Assembly: GCA_020634575.1 (NCBI GenBank)
Contig: JACKBM010000007.1
Location: 62,001 to 126,000, forward strand
DNA: 64,000 nt
Direction of reading: 5' to 3'
Source of the DNA: Ardenticatenales bacterium
GTDB lineage: Bacteria; Chloroflexota; Anaerolineae; Promineifilales; Promineifilaceae
This document shows positions 35,311 to 44,661 of the stretch, piece after piece. How positions within the stretch are numbered: position 1 is the first letter of the stretch; each line of letters starts with the position of its first letter. A program made the position numbers and the translations under genes. Under the pieces are notes generated by a model. It had not been told where the DNA came from. It was given only the letters and a program-made list of their open reading frames with translations, and ran no database searches.

Positions 35311-36258
35311 ATGGACGAAATACGTACTTTTGCCCAGACGATCATCGACAATATTGAAAAGGTCATCATCGGCAAGCGCCCAACCCTGGAAATGCTGCTG
35401 GTCGCCCTGCTCTGCGAAGGCCATGTGCTGCTGGAAGATGTCCCCGGCGTCGGCAAGACGATGCTGGCGCGGGCCCTGGCCGCCTCGCTGGGCATCGATT
35501 TCAAACGGCTGCAATGTACGCCCGATCTCCTGCCCAACGACGTCACCGGCGTTTCCATCTACAACCAGAAAGAGCAAGCCTTCAGCTTTATTGCCGGCCC
35601 AGCCTTCACCAACATCCTTCTGGCTGATGAAATTAACCGGGCCACACCGCGCACCCAATCCGCCCTGCTGGAGGCGATGGGTGAGCGCCAGGTGACTGTC
35701 GACGGTATTACCCGCAAACTCAAACAGCCATTTCTGGTCATCGCCACCCAAAACCCGGTTGAATACGAAGGCACTTTTCCCTTGCCGGAAGCCCAGCTCG
35801 ACCGTTTCTTCATGAAATTAAGCCTCGGCTACCTGGACGCGAACACGGAAAGCCAGATGCTGCTCAACCTCGGCCGCGCTCACCCGATTGATGCCCTGAC
35901 GACGGTTGCCGACGGCACGCGCCTGCCGGCGTTGGCCCGCCAGGTGTGGGACGTCCATGTGGATGACACCGTGCGTAACTACATCGTCCGCCTGACCATC
36001 AGCAGCCGGGCACACACTGACCTCGCCCTGGGTGCCAGCCCGCGCGGCAGTCTTGCCCTTTATCGGGGTTGCCAGGCATATGCTGCCATTCAGGGTCGGG
36101 ATTATGTCCTGCCGGATGATGTCAAGTTGCTGACGCCGGTTATTCTCAGCCATCGCTGCATCGTGCACCCGGAAAGCGGCCTGCGCGGGGCGACCGCCAA
36201 CAGCATCATCGCTTCAATTCTGCAAGATACTGAGCTCGATATCGGCGAGCTGGAATAG
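35311..36258 (+). CDS. MoxR family AAA+ ATPase
   Basis: The 315-residue protein begins MDEIRTFAQTIIDNIEKVII. It has Walker A GVGKTMLARALAASLG, Walker B FTNILLADEINRATP, the downstream QSALLEAMGERQVTVDG and sensor 1 FLVIATQNPVEYEGTFPLPE. This is the standard MoxR pattern. MoxR ATPases act as chaperone-like motors for partners with VWA or DUF58 domains. The DUF58 gene follows four bases after the stop, in line with that role. Confidence 0.95.
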   Translation: MDEIRTFAQTIIDNIEKVIIGKRPTLEMLLVALLCEGHVLLEDVPGVGKTMLARALAASLGIDFKRLQCTPDLLPNDVTGVSIYNQKEQAFSFIAGPAFTNILLADEINRATPRTQSALLEAMGERQVTVDGITRKLKQPFLVIATQNPVEYEGTFPLPEAQLDRFFMKLSLGYLDANTESQMLLNLGRAHPIDALTTVADGTRLPALARQVWDVHVDDTVRNYIVRLTISSRAHTDLALGASPRGSLALYRGCQAYAAIQGRDYVLPDDVKLLTPVILSHRCIVHPESGLRGATANSIIASILQDTELDIGELE

Positions 36259-36262
36259 GCCC

Positions 36263-37528
36263 ATGCGCGCGTTGCCTGCCTACGCCCTGATCTTTCTGGT
36301 CATCGCGCTTTTTTTTCGGCTCGATTTTCTCTTTTACCTTGTCTATCTCTGCATCGGCATTTATCTTTTTACCCGCTGGTTCAGTCCCTACGCACTGCGC
36401 AACCTCCGTTTTGAGCGCCGCTACACGCCGCGCGCCTTTCTGGGCGAGCAAATCCCGGTCACCGTGGAGCTGGAAAATCGGGGCTGGCTACCGATTCCCT
36501 GGATCGCGTTCCGGGACGATGTCCCCTCCGGCCTACATGGCCGTCTCCCGGGCCAGGTTATCACGCTCAAGCGCCATGAGCAGATGGTGCGCGAATATAA
36601 CATCTGGGCCGGCCGGCGTGGCTATTACCGTATTGGGCCGTTGAACCTGTCAGTGGGTGATTTATTTGGCATGAGTGAGACGGTCGGGCAGGCACCGGCC
36701 GGTTTCATCACCATCTACCCCCGCATTATCTCTTTCAGCAAACTCAACCTGAGTGCCCGCCTCCCCTTCGGCACCATTGCCAGCAAACAGCGCCTTTTTG
36801 AGGACCCGGCCCGCCCCATGGGTGTGCGCGGCTACCAGCCCGGCGACTCCCTGCGTCGCATCAACTGGAAGGCAACCGCCCACACAGATAACTTGCTGGT
36901 GCGCACCCTGGAACCGGCGATCTCCCTGGAGACCGCCATCCTCCTCAACCTGCGTAAGGAAGAATACGCCGACCGCAACCGGATCGATGGTCCTGAATGG
37001 GCGATTGTCCTGGCTGCTTCTCTGGCAGCGCATCTGATCGGCCGGCGCCAGGCGGTTGGGCTCATCTGCAATGGCCGGGATCCGCTGGCAGGGCAGGATT
37101 CGGCGGCCCTGGCGTTTGACGAGACCAGTGGCCGTCTCCTGGACAATGAGGCCGCTCCCGATAACGAGCGCACCGAATCCATCCCACTCCTGCCTCAACG
37201 GGGCCGGCCCCATCTCATGAAGATCCTGGAAACCCTGGCCCGGGTCGAAAGCAGCGAAACTGCGCCGTTCACCGAATGGCTGCCAGCCGCCTGTCTGAAC
37301 CTGGCCTGGGGCGTCACCGTCATCATGGTCACCCCTTCTGGCGACGAGGCAATTTGCCGGGCCGCCCACCGGCTGGTTCGGGCCGGCCTCAATCCCGTCC
37401 TGATGGTCACCGAACGACGGGGCGATTTTGGCCAGACATTGGAACGGGCCCGCCGTTTGGGGTTCACAGCGTTGAGTGTGCCCGATGAAGCCGCTCTCAA
37501 GCAATGGGACAGACCCAGGGTATTTTGA
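36263..37528 (+). CDS. DUF58 domain protein
   Basis: The 421-residue protein has two N-terminal membrane helices (LIFLVIALFFRLDFLFYLVY and following). A beta-rich segment of the type VTVELENRGWLPIPWIAFRD comes next. The DUF58 core reads PMGVRGYQPGDSLRRINWKA and TAHTDNLLVRTLEP, giving the (Y/D)QPGDSLRRINW signature. DUF58 proteins resemble VWA-like partners of MoxR ATPases. It sits between MoxR and the DUF4129 protein in one operon. Confidence 0.9.
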   Translation: MRALPAYALIFLVIALFFRLDFLFYLVYLCIGIYLFTRWFSPYALRNLRFERRYTPRAFLGEQIPVTVELENRGWLPIPWIAFRDDVPSGLHGRLPGQVITLKRHEQMVREYNIWAGRRGYYRIGPLNLSVGDLFGMSETVGQAPAGFITIYPRIISFSKLNLSARLPFGTIASKQRLFEDPARPMGVRGYQPGDSLRRINWKATAHTDNLLVRTLEPAISLETAILLNLRKEEYADRNRIDGPEWAIVLAASLAAHLIGRRQAVGLICNGRDPLAGQDSAALAFDETSGRLLDNEAAPDNERTESIPLLPQRGRPHLMKILETLARVESSETAPFTEWLPAACLNLAWGVTVIMVTPSGDEAICRAAHRLVRAGLNPVLMVTERRGDFGQTLERARRLGFTALSVPDEAALKQWDRPRVF

Positions 37529-37529
37529 A

Positions 37530-39200
37530 ATGAGCGACGTGCTGGAAACCACCGACGAAGTCGTCGAGCAGATCACCGTCCCGGAGATCTCGATTCATTA
37601 CAGCCGTCTGGTCCTGCCGGCCATTATCTCCACCTGGGTTCTCTGCCTGCTGATTGGCCCGCTCGCCGTCATCCGCGCCTGGAATCCGGCCATTAACTGG
37701 GCGCCACTCATGGTTATGCTGACCGCCGCCGCCCTTCAGGGAGTTTTTGGCACCCGCTGGTTGCTGGCGCCGGGACAACGGCTGCTGAACAAAGGACCGT
37801 TTCGCATCGCCGAATTTGTCCTGATTGTCGTGGTAGTGCGGCTGATGGTCTGGGCAACCGTGGCGCCGCCAACGCCCGGCCAACTGCGCGAGCTGCTGCT
37901 GGACCCGCTGGCGATTCTGGATGGCGGCTATATGCTCTTTTTGTTCTTTGCCCTGGCCAGTTGGAGCACTGCCGGCTCTATCAGCCGGATTTTTTATGGC
38001 ATGGCTGTCCTGCCGGAGGAAGAAGAATATTTCACCGCCCGCCGCACCCAGACAGACGGACGGCTACCAGATGCGTTTGGCATCATCCATCTCCGTTCCA
38101 GCCAGCTGAGTAGTTTTCTCAGTTATTGGTTAAATGGTGCTTTGCTGCTGGCTCTTTGTACAGCCGCCGCTTCTATTGACCTGCAAGAGCTGGGGGATGG
38201 TACCCTGCGCAACGTGACTCGTCTGGGTCTGCCGTCCGAGTTGCTGGTGGCCCTGATTCTCTTCTTTGTTTTAGGCCTCTGGCTGCTCAGCTGGGGCCGG
38301 TTGCAAGTGATGCAATTGCGCTGGCTGACGGAGAGGCGGGTGGTGCACCGGCCGGTCCCCGGTCAATGGCAGCGCTCCAGCCTGCTGCTCATCGCCGGTG
38401 TTGCCCTGCTGGCTGGCTTCCTGCCGATCGGCTCCACCTTCGCCCTGGCCCGCCTGGTGGAAGCCATCTTCAATGTGGCATTCCAGATCGTGGGCTTCCT
38501 GATGAGCCTGCTCTTCCTGCTCATCGCCTTCCTGTTTAGCCTGTTTGGCAGTTCACCACCAGAATCGTTGCAGCAACCTGAGCCCCCGCCGCTTGAACCG
38601 CCCCCCCTGGTTCCGGCCGAATCGTTCCAGGAACTATCAGAAACAGCCCTGATGGTGCGCGGTGGCATCTTCTGGCTCGTGGCGATTGTCGCTGTCCTGG
38701 TGTTGCTGGTTTTCTTTCTACGGGAACGGGGTTACCAGCTGGACAGCCGCATTTTGCGAGCGCTCTGGCGTGATCTGAGGTTGGGTTTACGACGGTTATG
38801 GGGTTATTTATTCGGCCGGGTGGAGCTGGCCAGCCGGGCTATTCGGCAACGGCTTGCGCTCGGCCAGGCCAGCGACGAGACCAACCAGCCGCCCTGGCGC
38901 TTCGTCAACCTGCGCAACCTGCCGCCACGCGAACAGGTGCGTTATTTCTACCTGTCCATCGTGCGCCGGGCGGAGGCGCAGGGCGTGGAGCGCCGGGCGG
39001 CTGAGACCCCTCTGGAATTCGTCAACGACCTCCGGCAGGAGTGGCCGGAGGCCGAAGACGAAATCAAAGCCTTAACAGACGCGTTTCTGGAGGCCCGTTA
39101 CAGTGCCGATGATATCAGCGCCGGCGAAGCAGGCCTCATCAAGCGCACCTGGCAGCAGGTCCGCTCCGGCATCCGCAAACGCCGGCACGGCCCAGACTAG
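37530..39200 (+). CDS. Polytopic membrane protein with C-terminal DUF4129
   Basis: The 556-residue protein has about nine hydrophobic helices, then a proline-rich linker (about residues 348-370). One more helix follows, then a cytosolic C-terminal DUF4129 domain (REQVRYFYLSIVRRAEAQGV; ETPLEFVNDLRQEWPEAEDE). DUF4129 usually occurs at the end of transglutaminase-like proteins in MoxR/DUF58 operons; here the transglutaminase domain is absent. The ATG at 37530 follows the DUF58 stop by one base. The stop codon overlaps that of the convergent protease gene. Confidence 0.85.
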   Translation: MSDVLETTDEVVEQITVPEISIHYSRLVLPAIISTWVLCLLIGPLAVIRAWNPAINWAPLMVMLTAAALQGVFGTRWLLAPGQRLLNKGPFRIAEFVLIVVVVRLMVWATVAPPTPGQLRELLLDPLAILDGGYMLFLFFALASWSTAGSISRIFYGMAVLPEEEEYFTARRTQTDGRLPDAFGIIHLRSSQLSSFLSYWLNGALLLALCTAAASIDLQELGDGTLRNVTRLGLPSELLVALILFFVLGLWLLSWGRLQVMQLRWLTERRVVHRPVPGQWQRSSLLLIAGVALLAGFLPIGSTFALARLVEAIFNVAFQIVGFLMSLLFLLIAFLFSLFGSSPPESLQQPEPPPLEPPPLVPAESFQELSETALMVRGGIFWLVAIVAVLVLLVFFLRERGYQLDSRILRALWRDLRLGLRRLWGYLFGRVELASRAIRQRLALGQASDETNQPPWRFVNLRNLPPREQVRYFYLSIVRRAEAQGVERRAAETPLEFVNDLRQEWPEAEDEIKALTDAFLEARYSADDISAGEAGLIKRTWQQVRSGIRKRRHGPD

Positions 39201-41470
39201 GGCCGATTCGCGACGATCGGCAAGTAGACAAACTCGGTGTACTCAATCGGCGCTTCGACGCAGTTGTAACAGACGATGGCAAAATCCTGATCAGTGCCAT
39301 CACCTACGCCGGGTACACCGTCTGAGTTGATGTTGCCGCCCGCAACCGTAATGGTCAGGCTGCCGCTGGCGCTGGCCAGGAACACCCCTTCCGTGTTGTT
39401 CATCCCGTCAAAACTGCCGCCGGTCTGCGACCAGCCATCAGCGCCGAAGTTGTTGCCGATGTAATCGTTGCCGTTGGCGGTGACGGTCAGGTTAAGGTCG
39501 TTGTTCCAGGCTGGTGTGCTGCCGCCCAGGCCGTGGCCGGGGGCATCGGTCCAGACCAGCATCAGGCGCACCGGCTGCGACGGATCAGCCACGCCAAAGG
39601 TGGCCGTCCATTCCTCACCTGTGTTGTCCAGTATGGTCGTCTGGTCTACGTAGACGATAGAGACAGTTGGCGAAACAACGGCGGCAGCATCCATCCGGCC
39701 CCAGCCCTGCTTGCTGTCAAACGGATGACCCAACGTGCCACCATCCGCGTCGTCAAACCCGGCCAGATCGTGCGCCACCGGCAAGAAAGCAGCTTTGACC
39801 AGTGCGGGTGACGGATCGCTCGCAAATAGATCCCGGTAATACTCGATAAACAGGGCAACCGCACCGGTCACATGAGGTGAAGCCATGCTGGTGCCGCAGT
39901 TCAGGCCGTAGCTGTTGGTCGGCACGGTCGAGTCCACCCGGCAGCCGGGGGCTACCATGTGAGGGATCGTCCGCCCATCCAGCGCCGGTCCATGGGCTGA
40001 GTTGGCGGAAATATCGTTGATGTTCAGATCCTGGTTGCCGTTGCTGAGCTGCATCTTCGTCGAGCCGATGGTGAAGATGTTCTTCGCCTCGTCGGGTGTC
40101 CCCTGCGTGCTGGTGCCGCCATTGCCGTTCATGAAGCTCAACACGTAGGTGAACTCCTGGTTACCAGCGGCTACCGTGTCAGCATCGCGCACGCCAATGT
40201 CCACCTGGAGCGTGTCATCGTCGTAGCCCAGGGGTGAGCCGCTGGGCCCCCAACTGTTGCCGGACAACAGCGCATTGTTGGCGTAAGAATCAGTGATCAG
40301 CTTTAACATACCACCGGCCTGGAGATACCAGGGCGAGTAAACCTGCTCAACCAGGTTCGCGCCCGGTGCCATCCCGAGGCCACGCAGGAAGCCGTTGCCA
40401 TCTACCGTGCCGGAGGTGCCATCCGCCGCCATGATGCCGGCTGTATGCGTGCCATGGCTGCTGCTGGCGCCACCGCCACACGTGTCACCCGTGCAACTGA
40501 CCATCCGGTTACTCAGGTCAGGATGGGTGTCCTGGATGCCGCCATCCACATTGGCGATGATGACGCCACTGCCATCAACACCGGCCGCTGCCAGCCAGGC
40601 TGCGTAACCCGGGAAGGCGGCGTTTGAGCCGTCATGATTATTGACATTGATCTGGTCGCTCATTTCGCCACGCAGACCACCATCGGTCGGCGCGGGCTGC
40701 ACGGAGTAAACGCCAGGGACATTGGCCATGGCTGCCAGGCGCGCGCCATCGACCTGGAAGTTGACCATTTCCCAGGTGGCGTTAAGCGTGGCCTGAGTGG
40801 TCGGAGCGCCGGCCACTTCGGTTAGGCCGGCCACTGTCTCGCTTAGGGCAGCGCTGCGGTATAGTAAAACGCTGACTTCTGTCGGTCCGCTCAGGTTGCG
40901 ATAGGCTGGCAGCAGACGATAGGCCGGGGCAAAAGGGCCGCTCCAGCGCACAAATGGCTGTTCAGCCACCGCCTCTGTCACCAGCTCACCCCAGACAACG
41001 TAGGCATGTGGATGAATGTACTGGACAATCTCCAGGCCGTCAGCTTCCAGAGCATCAAGCCATTCCTGGCGTGTTGGCCCCTGCAGCTGGATCAGGTGCA
41101 GGTCGGGGCCGCCGCTGGCAACCTTGTCCAAACCAGCCGGTAAATCCGGCCCACCCAGCCGCGTGTCCCAGCGCTGACCGCCCAGATCCAGCGTATATGC
41201 ATCTGGATAACTCTGATAACTGAAGCCGGAACGAGCGACCTGCGCCAACTGCGCCTCGTTTAGTTCGGCCCAGACAAAGGCGCCGTAATCCACGACTGTC
41301 GCTGTGGCCAGATCCAGCTCTGTCCAGGCTTCGTGGCTCAAGGTCACCGGCGTCAGCAGATTGGTCTGGGCGATTATCTGTTCATCAGCCGCCAGCCATA
41401 AAGGCAGGAAGGCCAACATGAACAAACTGAACAACCAGCGCTTTGGTCTATCAGGCAATTGCGATCTCAT
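39197..41470 (-). CDS. Secreted S8 (subtilisin-like) serine protease
   Basis: The 757-residue protein starts MRSQLPDRPKRWLFSLFMLA, a signal peptide, then a propeptide-like region to about residue 260. The catalytic triad is visible: Asp in IIANVDGGIQDTHPDL, His in SSHGTHTAGIMAADG, Ser in CGTSMASPHVTGAVAL. The oxyanion Asn is in LLSGNSWGPSG. A C-terminal beta domain follows, and the last residues are EFVYLPIVANRP, the same kind of hydrophobic LPI tail as the LVIVD protein. The ATG at 41470, preceded by GGGAGAG, puts the signal peptide at the N-terminus; a longer frame start at 41518 is less likely. Confidence 0.93.
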   Translation of the reverse strand: MRSQLPDRPKRWLFSLFMLAFLPLWLAADEQIIAQTNLLTPVTLSHEAWTELDLATATVVDYGAFVWAELNEAQLAQVARSGFSYQSYPDAYTLDLGGQRWDTRLGGPDLPAGLDKVASGGPDLHLIQLQGPTRQEWLDALEADGLEIVQYIHPHAYVVWGELVTEAVAEQPFVRWSGPFAPAYRLLPAYRNLSGPTEVSVLLYRSAALSETVAGLTEVAGAPTTQATLNATWEMVNFQVDGARLAAMANVPGVYSVQPAPTDGGLRGEMSDQINVNNHDGSNAAFPGYAAWLAAAGVDGSGVIIANVDGGIQDTHPDLSNRMVSCTGDTCGGGASSSHGTHTAGIMAADGTSGTVDGNGFLRGLGMAPGANLVEQVYSPWYLQAGGMLKLITDSYANNALLSGNSWGPSGSPLGYDDDTLQVDIGVRDADTVAAGNQEFTYVLSFMNGNGGTSTQGTPDEAKNIFTIGSTKMQLSNGNQDLNINDISANSAHGPALDGRTIPHMVAPGCRVDSTVPTNSYGLNCGTSMASPHVTGAVALFIEYYRDLFASDPSPALVKAAFLPVAHDLAGFDDADGGTLGHPFDSKQGWGRMDAAAVVSPTVSIVYVDQTTILDNTGEEWTATFGVADPSQPVRLMLVWTDAPGHGLGGSTPAWNNDLNLTVTANGNDYIGNNFGADGWSQTGGSFDGMNNTEGVFLASASGSLTITVAGGNINSDGVPGVGDGTDQDFAIVCYNCVEAPIEYTEFVYLPIVANRP

Positions 41471-41566
41471 AAGCTCTCCCGGGGCTTCACCCGTTTGTTG
41501 GCCCGTTATGCCGGGCACATGTTTGACGATGCAGGGAAGTCTGCCCCATTGTAACGGCTTATGCTG

Positions 41567-43525
41567 TCAATTGATTAGCCATTTACGCCCAACCAGGAGA
41601 ATCAATAAGGCAACGCAGAAAATTGCACCCAGCCAGAGTGCGGCTGACCGGCCGGTAGTTGTTTCAGGCTCAGAGGATGCCGTGATGACTGTTGGGCCGG
41701 AGATCGTCGTGGTCACGCCCATGGTCGCTGGCGGTGTTACGGTTGCCGCCGCCGGTAACACTATCGATGTCGCGGCAGCTGGTGGCGTGAGCGACGGCGT
41801 CACCACCCCGAGTGGCAACGTCGCCGTGGCGGCCTCAGCCACCACCGGCCAGCGCCATTCCAGCAGCGGAATGTCGTGGTCGCTGACGGCGTAGTAGCGA
41901 TGCGCCGGCGTCGTATCCAGCTCCCAGCGGGCCGGGAAATCAGCGTTGCTGTGCTGGATGGCGACCTGGGTGATCAACGGCTGCAGCTCGGGCGACACCA
42001 GAATCGCGTCCAGGAGCTGGGCATAGCCATCAAAGATGAAAGTGTACTGCTGTCCCGGCGGCAGATCACCCAGGACGTTGTGGAGGTCGCCCGAGGTCAG
42101 GCGTCCCAATGGCGCCGAGTCACGGTAGTCGTTGACGTCGCCGACGAGGATGACCGGCCGGTTCTCGCCGCCGCGCCAGCGCAGCAACGCCTCCGCCTGC
42201 GCCCGCCGAATAGGCTCCGTCTCGACCGCCCCGCCCCGCTTGGATTTCAGATGGACCACAATCACCAACAGCGGCTCACCTTCAGCCTGCAAATGCACAA
42301 ACAGGGGCGGCCGGCTGAACAGCGGCCATTCACCCAGCCCACAACCCGCCGCCTCATCCACCACCTCAGTCTCGACCACGCCACACGCCTGCCGGGTTTG
42401 GACCCCCTCCAAACGCACCCGCGTCGGGTCGTAAAGCAACGCCACATCAATGCCCCGCGCGTCAACCGATTCCTGATGAGCCACGCCGTAAGTGAAGCCG
42501 CAGGCCGGCGCCAGCGCTCGGGCCAGTTCGGCCAGCAGTTCAGCCTTTTCCAGCTCCTGCACAGCGATCAAAGTCGGACAGCCGAGCAACTCGCCGACCA
42601 CCGCCGCGATCTTTTCTTCACGCCTTTGCCGCTCTTCATCAGGCACCAACGGCTCGGCTTCGTGGTCGGTATCGCGCAGATCGTCAAAATAGTTGTGCAG
42701 GTTCAGGGAGATCAGGCGGATGGCGCCGGGCGGGGCTGGCGCAAACCGCACCGGCTCGGCCAGTTCACCTTCGGTTACGGCCAGACTGCCTGTATCCGTT
42801 AGCAATAGCCGCCACTGGTCAAAGCTGTAGTTAAGCGGCCCGACCAGTGCACCCAGTTGATCGCCTACCTTCAGATCTGGTAATGCTTCGCAATCCAGTT
42901 CGTCCGCGTACTGCACCGTCAACAACTGACCATCATAAACCTCTGGGTCGTGTCGGTGGCTATGCGAATGCGGGTGATCGGCCGGCAGGAGGGCGAAGCC
43001 ACAGCCGGCGTGAGTGGGGCCGGCCAGGCGGGCCGGGCCGTAGCGGATTCGCATCGCCTCGAATGGCTCCATGGCCGCCGGCTCGGCCGGGACTGGCCAG
43101 TCGATAGGCGCCGGCAGCGGCTGGCCCCGCCGGATGACGAGCACCTGGCTGGCATTGCTGTTCAACTCGGTCAGGCCGTAAAACTCCTGTACCCAACCCG
43201 TCACCCGAACTTCGTCGCCCACCCCCACCGCCAGCTCATTTTCACCCACAAAGACCGGGATGGCGTCCGATGTGGCCGGGTCGCCATCGCCAGCCCCGTC
43301 GGGCGCCTGCACAAAGAGGGTATGGAATATGCGCCCCTGGCTGTTCTGGCTGCGCAGACGAGCCGTCACGATGCCCTGGACGGTTACGCGCTGCCCTTCG
43401 AAGGGGCTGCTCTCGCCGGCGCCCTGTACAGCGCCTATAGATAGGGCCAGCTGGGCACCGGCCGGTGCCCAACCCCCAAAAATCAACAACATCAGCAACA
43501 CTAACCCGACATATCTTCCGCGCAT
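41567..43525 (-). CDS. Secreted endonuclease/exonuclease/phosphatase-family protein
   Basis: The 652-residue protein has a signal peptide (VGLVLLMLLIFGGWAPAGAQ). An N-terminal OB-like domain follows (GQRVTVQGIVTARLRSQNSQ; VRVTGWVQEFYGLTELNSNA). The EEP nuclease domain has IRLISLNLHNYF, TLIAVQELEKAELL, GIDVALLYDP, LLVIVVHLKSK, VILVGDVNDYRDSAP and the final YAVSDHDIPLLEW. This is the ExeM/NucH-like architecture of extracellular nucleases. After a Thr/Pro-rich linker a C-terminal helix (LWLGAIFCVALLILLVGR) anchors it to the membrane. Nucleic acid is the likely substrate. Confidence 0.9.
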   Translation of the reverse strand: MRGRYVGLVLLMLLIFGGWAPAGAQLALSIGAVQGAGESSPFEGQRVTVQGIVTARLRSQNSQGRIFHTLFVQAPDGAGDGDPATSDAIPVFVGENELAVGVGDEVRVTGWVQEFYGLTELNSNASQVLVIRRGQPLPAPIDWPVPAEPAAMEPFEAMRIRYGPARLAGPTHAGCGFALLPADHPHSHSHRHDPEVYDGQLLTVQYADELDCEALPDLKVGDQLGALVGPLNYSFDQWRLLLTDTGSLAVTEGELAEPVRFAPAPPGAIRLISLNLHNYFDDLRDTDHEAEPLVPDEERQRREEKIAAVVGELLGCPTLIAVQELEKAELLAELARALAPACGFTYGVAHQESVDARGIDVALLYDPTRVRLEGVQTRQACGVVETEVVDEAAGCGLGEWPLFSRPPLFVHLQAEGEPLLVIVVHLKSKRGGAVETEPIRRAQAEALLRWRGGENRPVILVGDVNDYRDSAPLGRLTSGDLHNVLGDLPPGQQYTFIFDGYAQLLDAILVSPELQPLITQVAIQHSNADFPARWELDTTPAHRYYAVSDHDIPLLEWRWPVVAEAATATLPLGVVTPSLTPPAAATSIVLPAAATVTPPATMGVTTTISGPTVITASSEPETTTGRSAALWLGAIFCVALLILLVGRKWLIN

Positions 43526-43614
43526 TACCTTCCTCCTCTTTACGCTCCTTCTGGAGCTCCAATAATGTCCGCCGGAAATGTTTCTCGGCTGCTTGAACTT
43601 TCATCAACCCAAAG

Positions 43615-43871
43615 CGACATTTCCTGAGCCTCTTCCATGGGGCCATAGGGTCAACAAGAGCAGGCGAAGGAGCCCGGTCCCAGCCCTATGACCCAGAAAA
43701 GCGTCGCCAGGAAGCGACAGTCATCCGGACGGCGTGCTGTCACTCAGCTGTCCCCATTTTGGGGTTCAATTGGCCAGCCACGGGCCATACGGAGCCGGCA
43801 GCAGGGGAAGGGGGTCCTTCGCCTGCTCTCGAGAGGCGTCATGCCCCATGGCGGAGGCTCAGGAAATGTCG
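43615..43871. mobile_element. 257-bp MITE-like element with 29-bp terminal inverted repeats
   Basis: Positions 43615-43643 (starting CGACATTTCCTGAGCCTC) match the reverse complement of 43843-43871 at 27 of 29 bases, the two mismatches lying side by side. Inside is a second perfect 14-bp pair (GAGCAGGCGAAGGA at 43658-43671 and its complement at 43815-43828). There is no internal gene. Nested inverted repeats and the size suggest a non-autonomous element. A clean flanking duplication is not obvious, though CAACCC occurs near both ends. Confidence 0.6.
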
Positions 43872-43914
43872 CAACCCCGTTTTTGCGCGCGGCGAAACAA
43901 ACGGTTTTCAGCGC

Positions 43915-43942
43915 GCGCGTCTGATACACTCAACGGCGCCCG
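43915..43942. repeat. Second copy of the 26105 repeat
   Basis: GCGCGTCTGATACACTCAAC followed by GGCGCCCG matches the reverse complement of 26105-26132 with two mismatches in 28 bases. It sits upstream of the GNAT gene at 43986. Confidence 0.65.
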
Positions 43943-43985
43943 GCGCTTTTGCCGCCATGAGTTTGGGAAATTGACAGGAATTTGT

Positions 43986-44438
43986 ATGGGAAATTCAGAA
44001 TCGGCCTGGCTATTGCGCCCTGCCCAGGCGACAGATGAGCCCGCCATTCGAGCCCTGGTCCGGAGCGAGCGGCTGAATCCGTTTGGGCTGCGCTGGCAGC
44101 GGTTTGTCGTGGCGGAAGCGGCCGGCACGGTCGTCGGTTGCGCCCAGGTCAAGCCCCATCGTGGCGGGAAGGAGTTTGCCTCGCTGGTGGTGGCGCCGGG
44201 CTGGCGCGGTCGTGGGCTGGCCGCAGCGCTGATCCATCATTTTGTGGCCCAGACAAGGGGGCCGCTCTGGTTGATGTGCGCCGCCCGGCTGATGCCGTTT
44301 TATGAACCATTTGGCTTCCGACCAGCCATGTCACCGTCAACGATGCCCCTTTTCTTCCGCGCCCTCTTTCTCATCAGCCGCCTTTTTGGCAAACCCCATC
44401 AGCATCTGGCCATCATGATGCGCCCCCTGACCACCTAA
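43986..44438 (+). CDS. GNAT N-acetyltransferase
   Basis: The 150-residue protein is a single GNAT domain: WLLRPAQATDEPAIRALVRS, the strand RFVVAEAAGTVVGCAQVKPH, and the acetyl-CoA motif ASLVVAPGWRGRGLAAALIH. It ends its fold with ARLMPFYEPFGFRPA. The substrate is unknown. The ATG at 43986 is chosen because upstream codons run into the repeat at 43915. It precedes lon by about 220 bases. Confidence 0.88.
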   Translation: MGNSESAWLLRPAQATDEPAIRALVRSERLNPFGLRWQRFVVAEAAGTVVGCAQVKPHRGGKEFASLVVAPGWRGRGLAAALIHHFVAQTRGPLWLMCAARLMPFYEPFGFRPAMSPSTMPLFFRALFLISRLFGKPHQHLAIMMRPLTT

Positions 44439-44661
44439 CCAAAGTACTATCCACCAGTCCAGAATTGGCCGTAAAGTCACATTACACCCCACCCGCCTTT
44501 CTAATAAAGTTCAAACGGAACATTTGCACTGTGCTTACGTTAAGAAACTAGACTGCACCATCTGTGCATGACAAACTTGACGTAATACTCGCAAGCGGTT
44601 TGTACTGGTTACATGAACTGTTTGTTGTAGAGGATTGATGTCTCCAAAAATGGGAGCAATT

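Noticed and set aside
41876..42802. Plus-strand frame of 308 codons opposite the nuclease gene
   Set aside because: The minus-strand EEP nuclease is clear; the plus frame is His/Arg-rich shadow sequence.
44577..44606. TTGACG...TGTACT as the lon promoter
   Set aside because: The -10 is poor and the spacing is 18; too weak to list as a feature.
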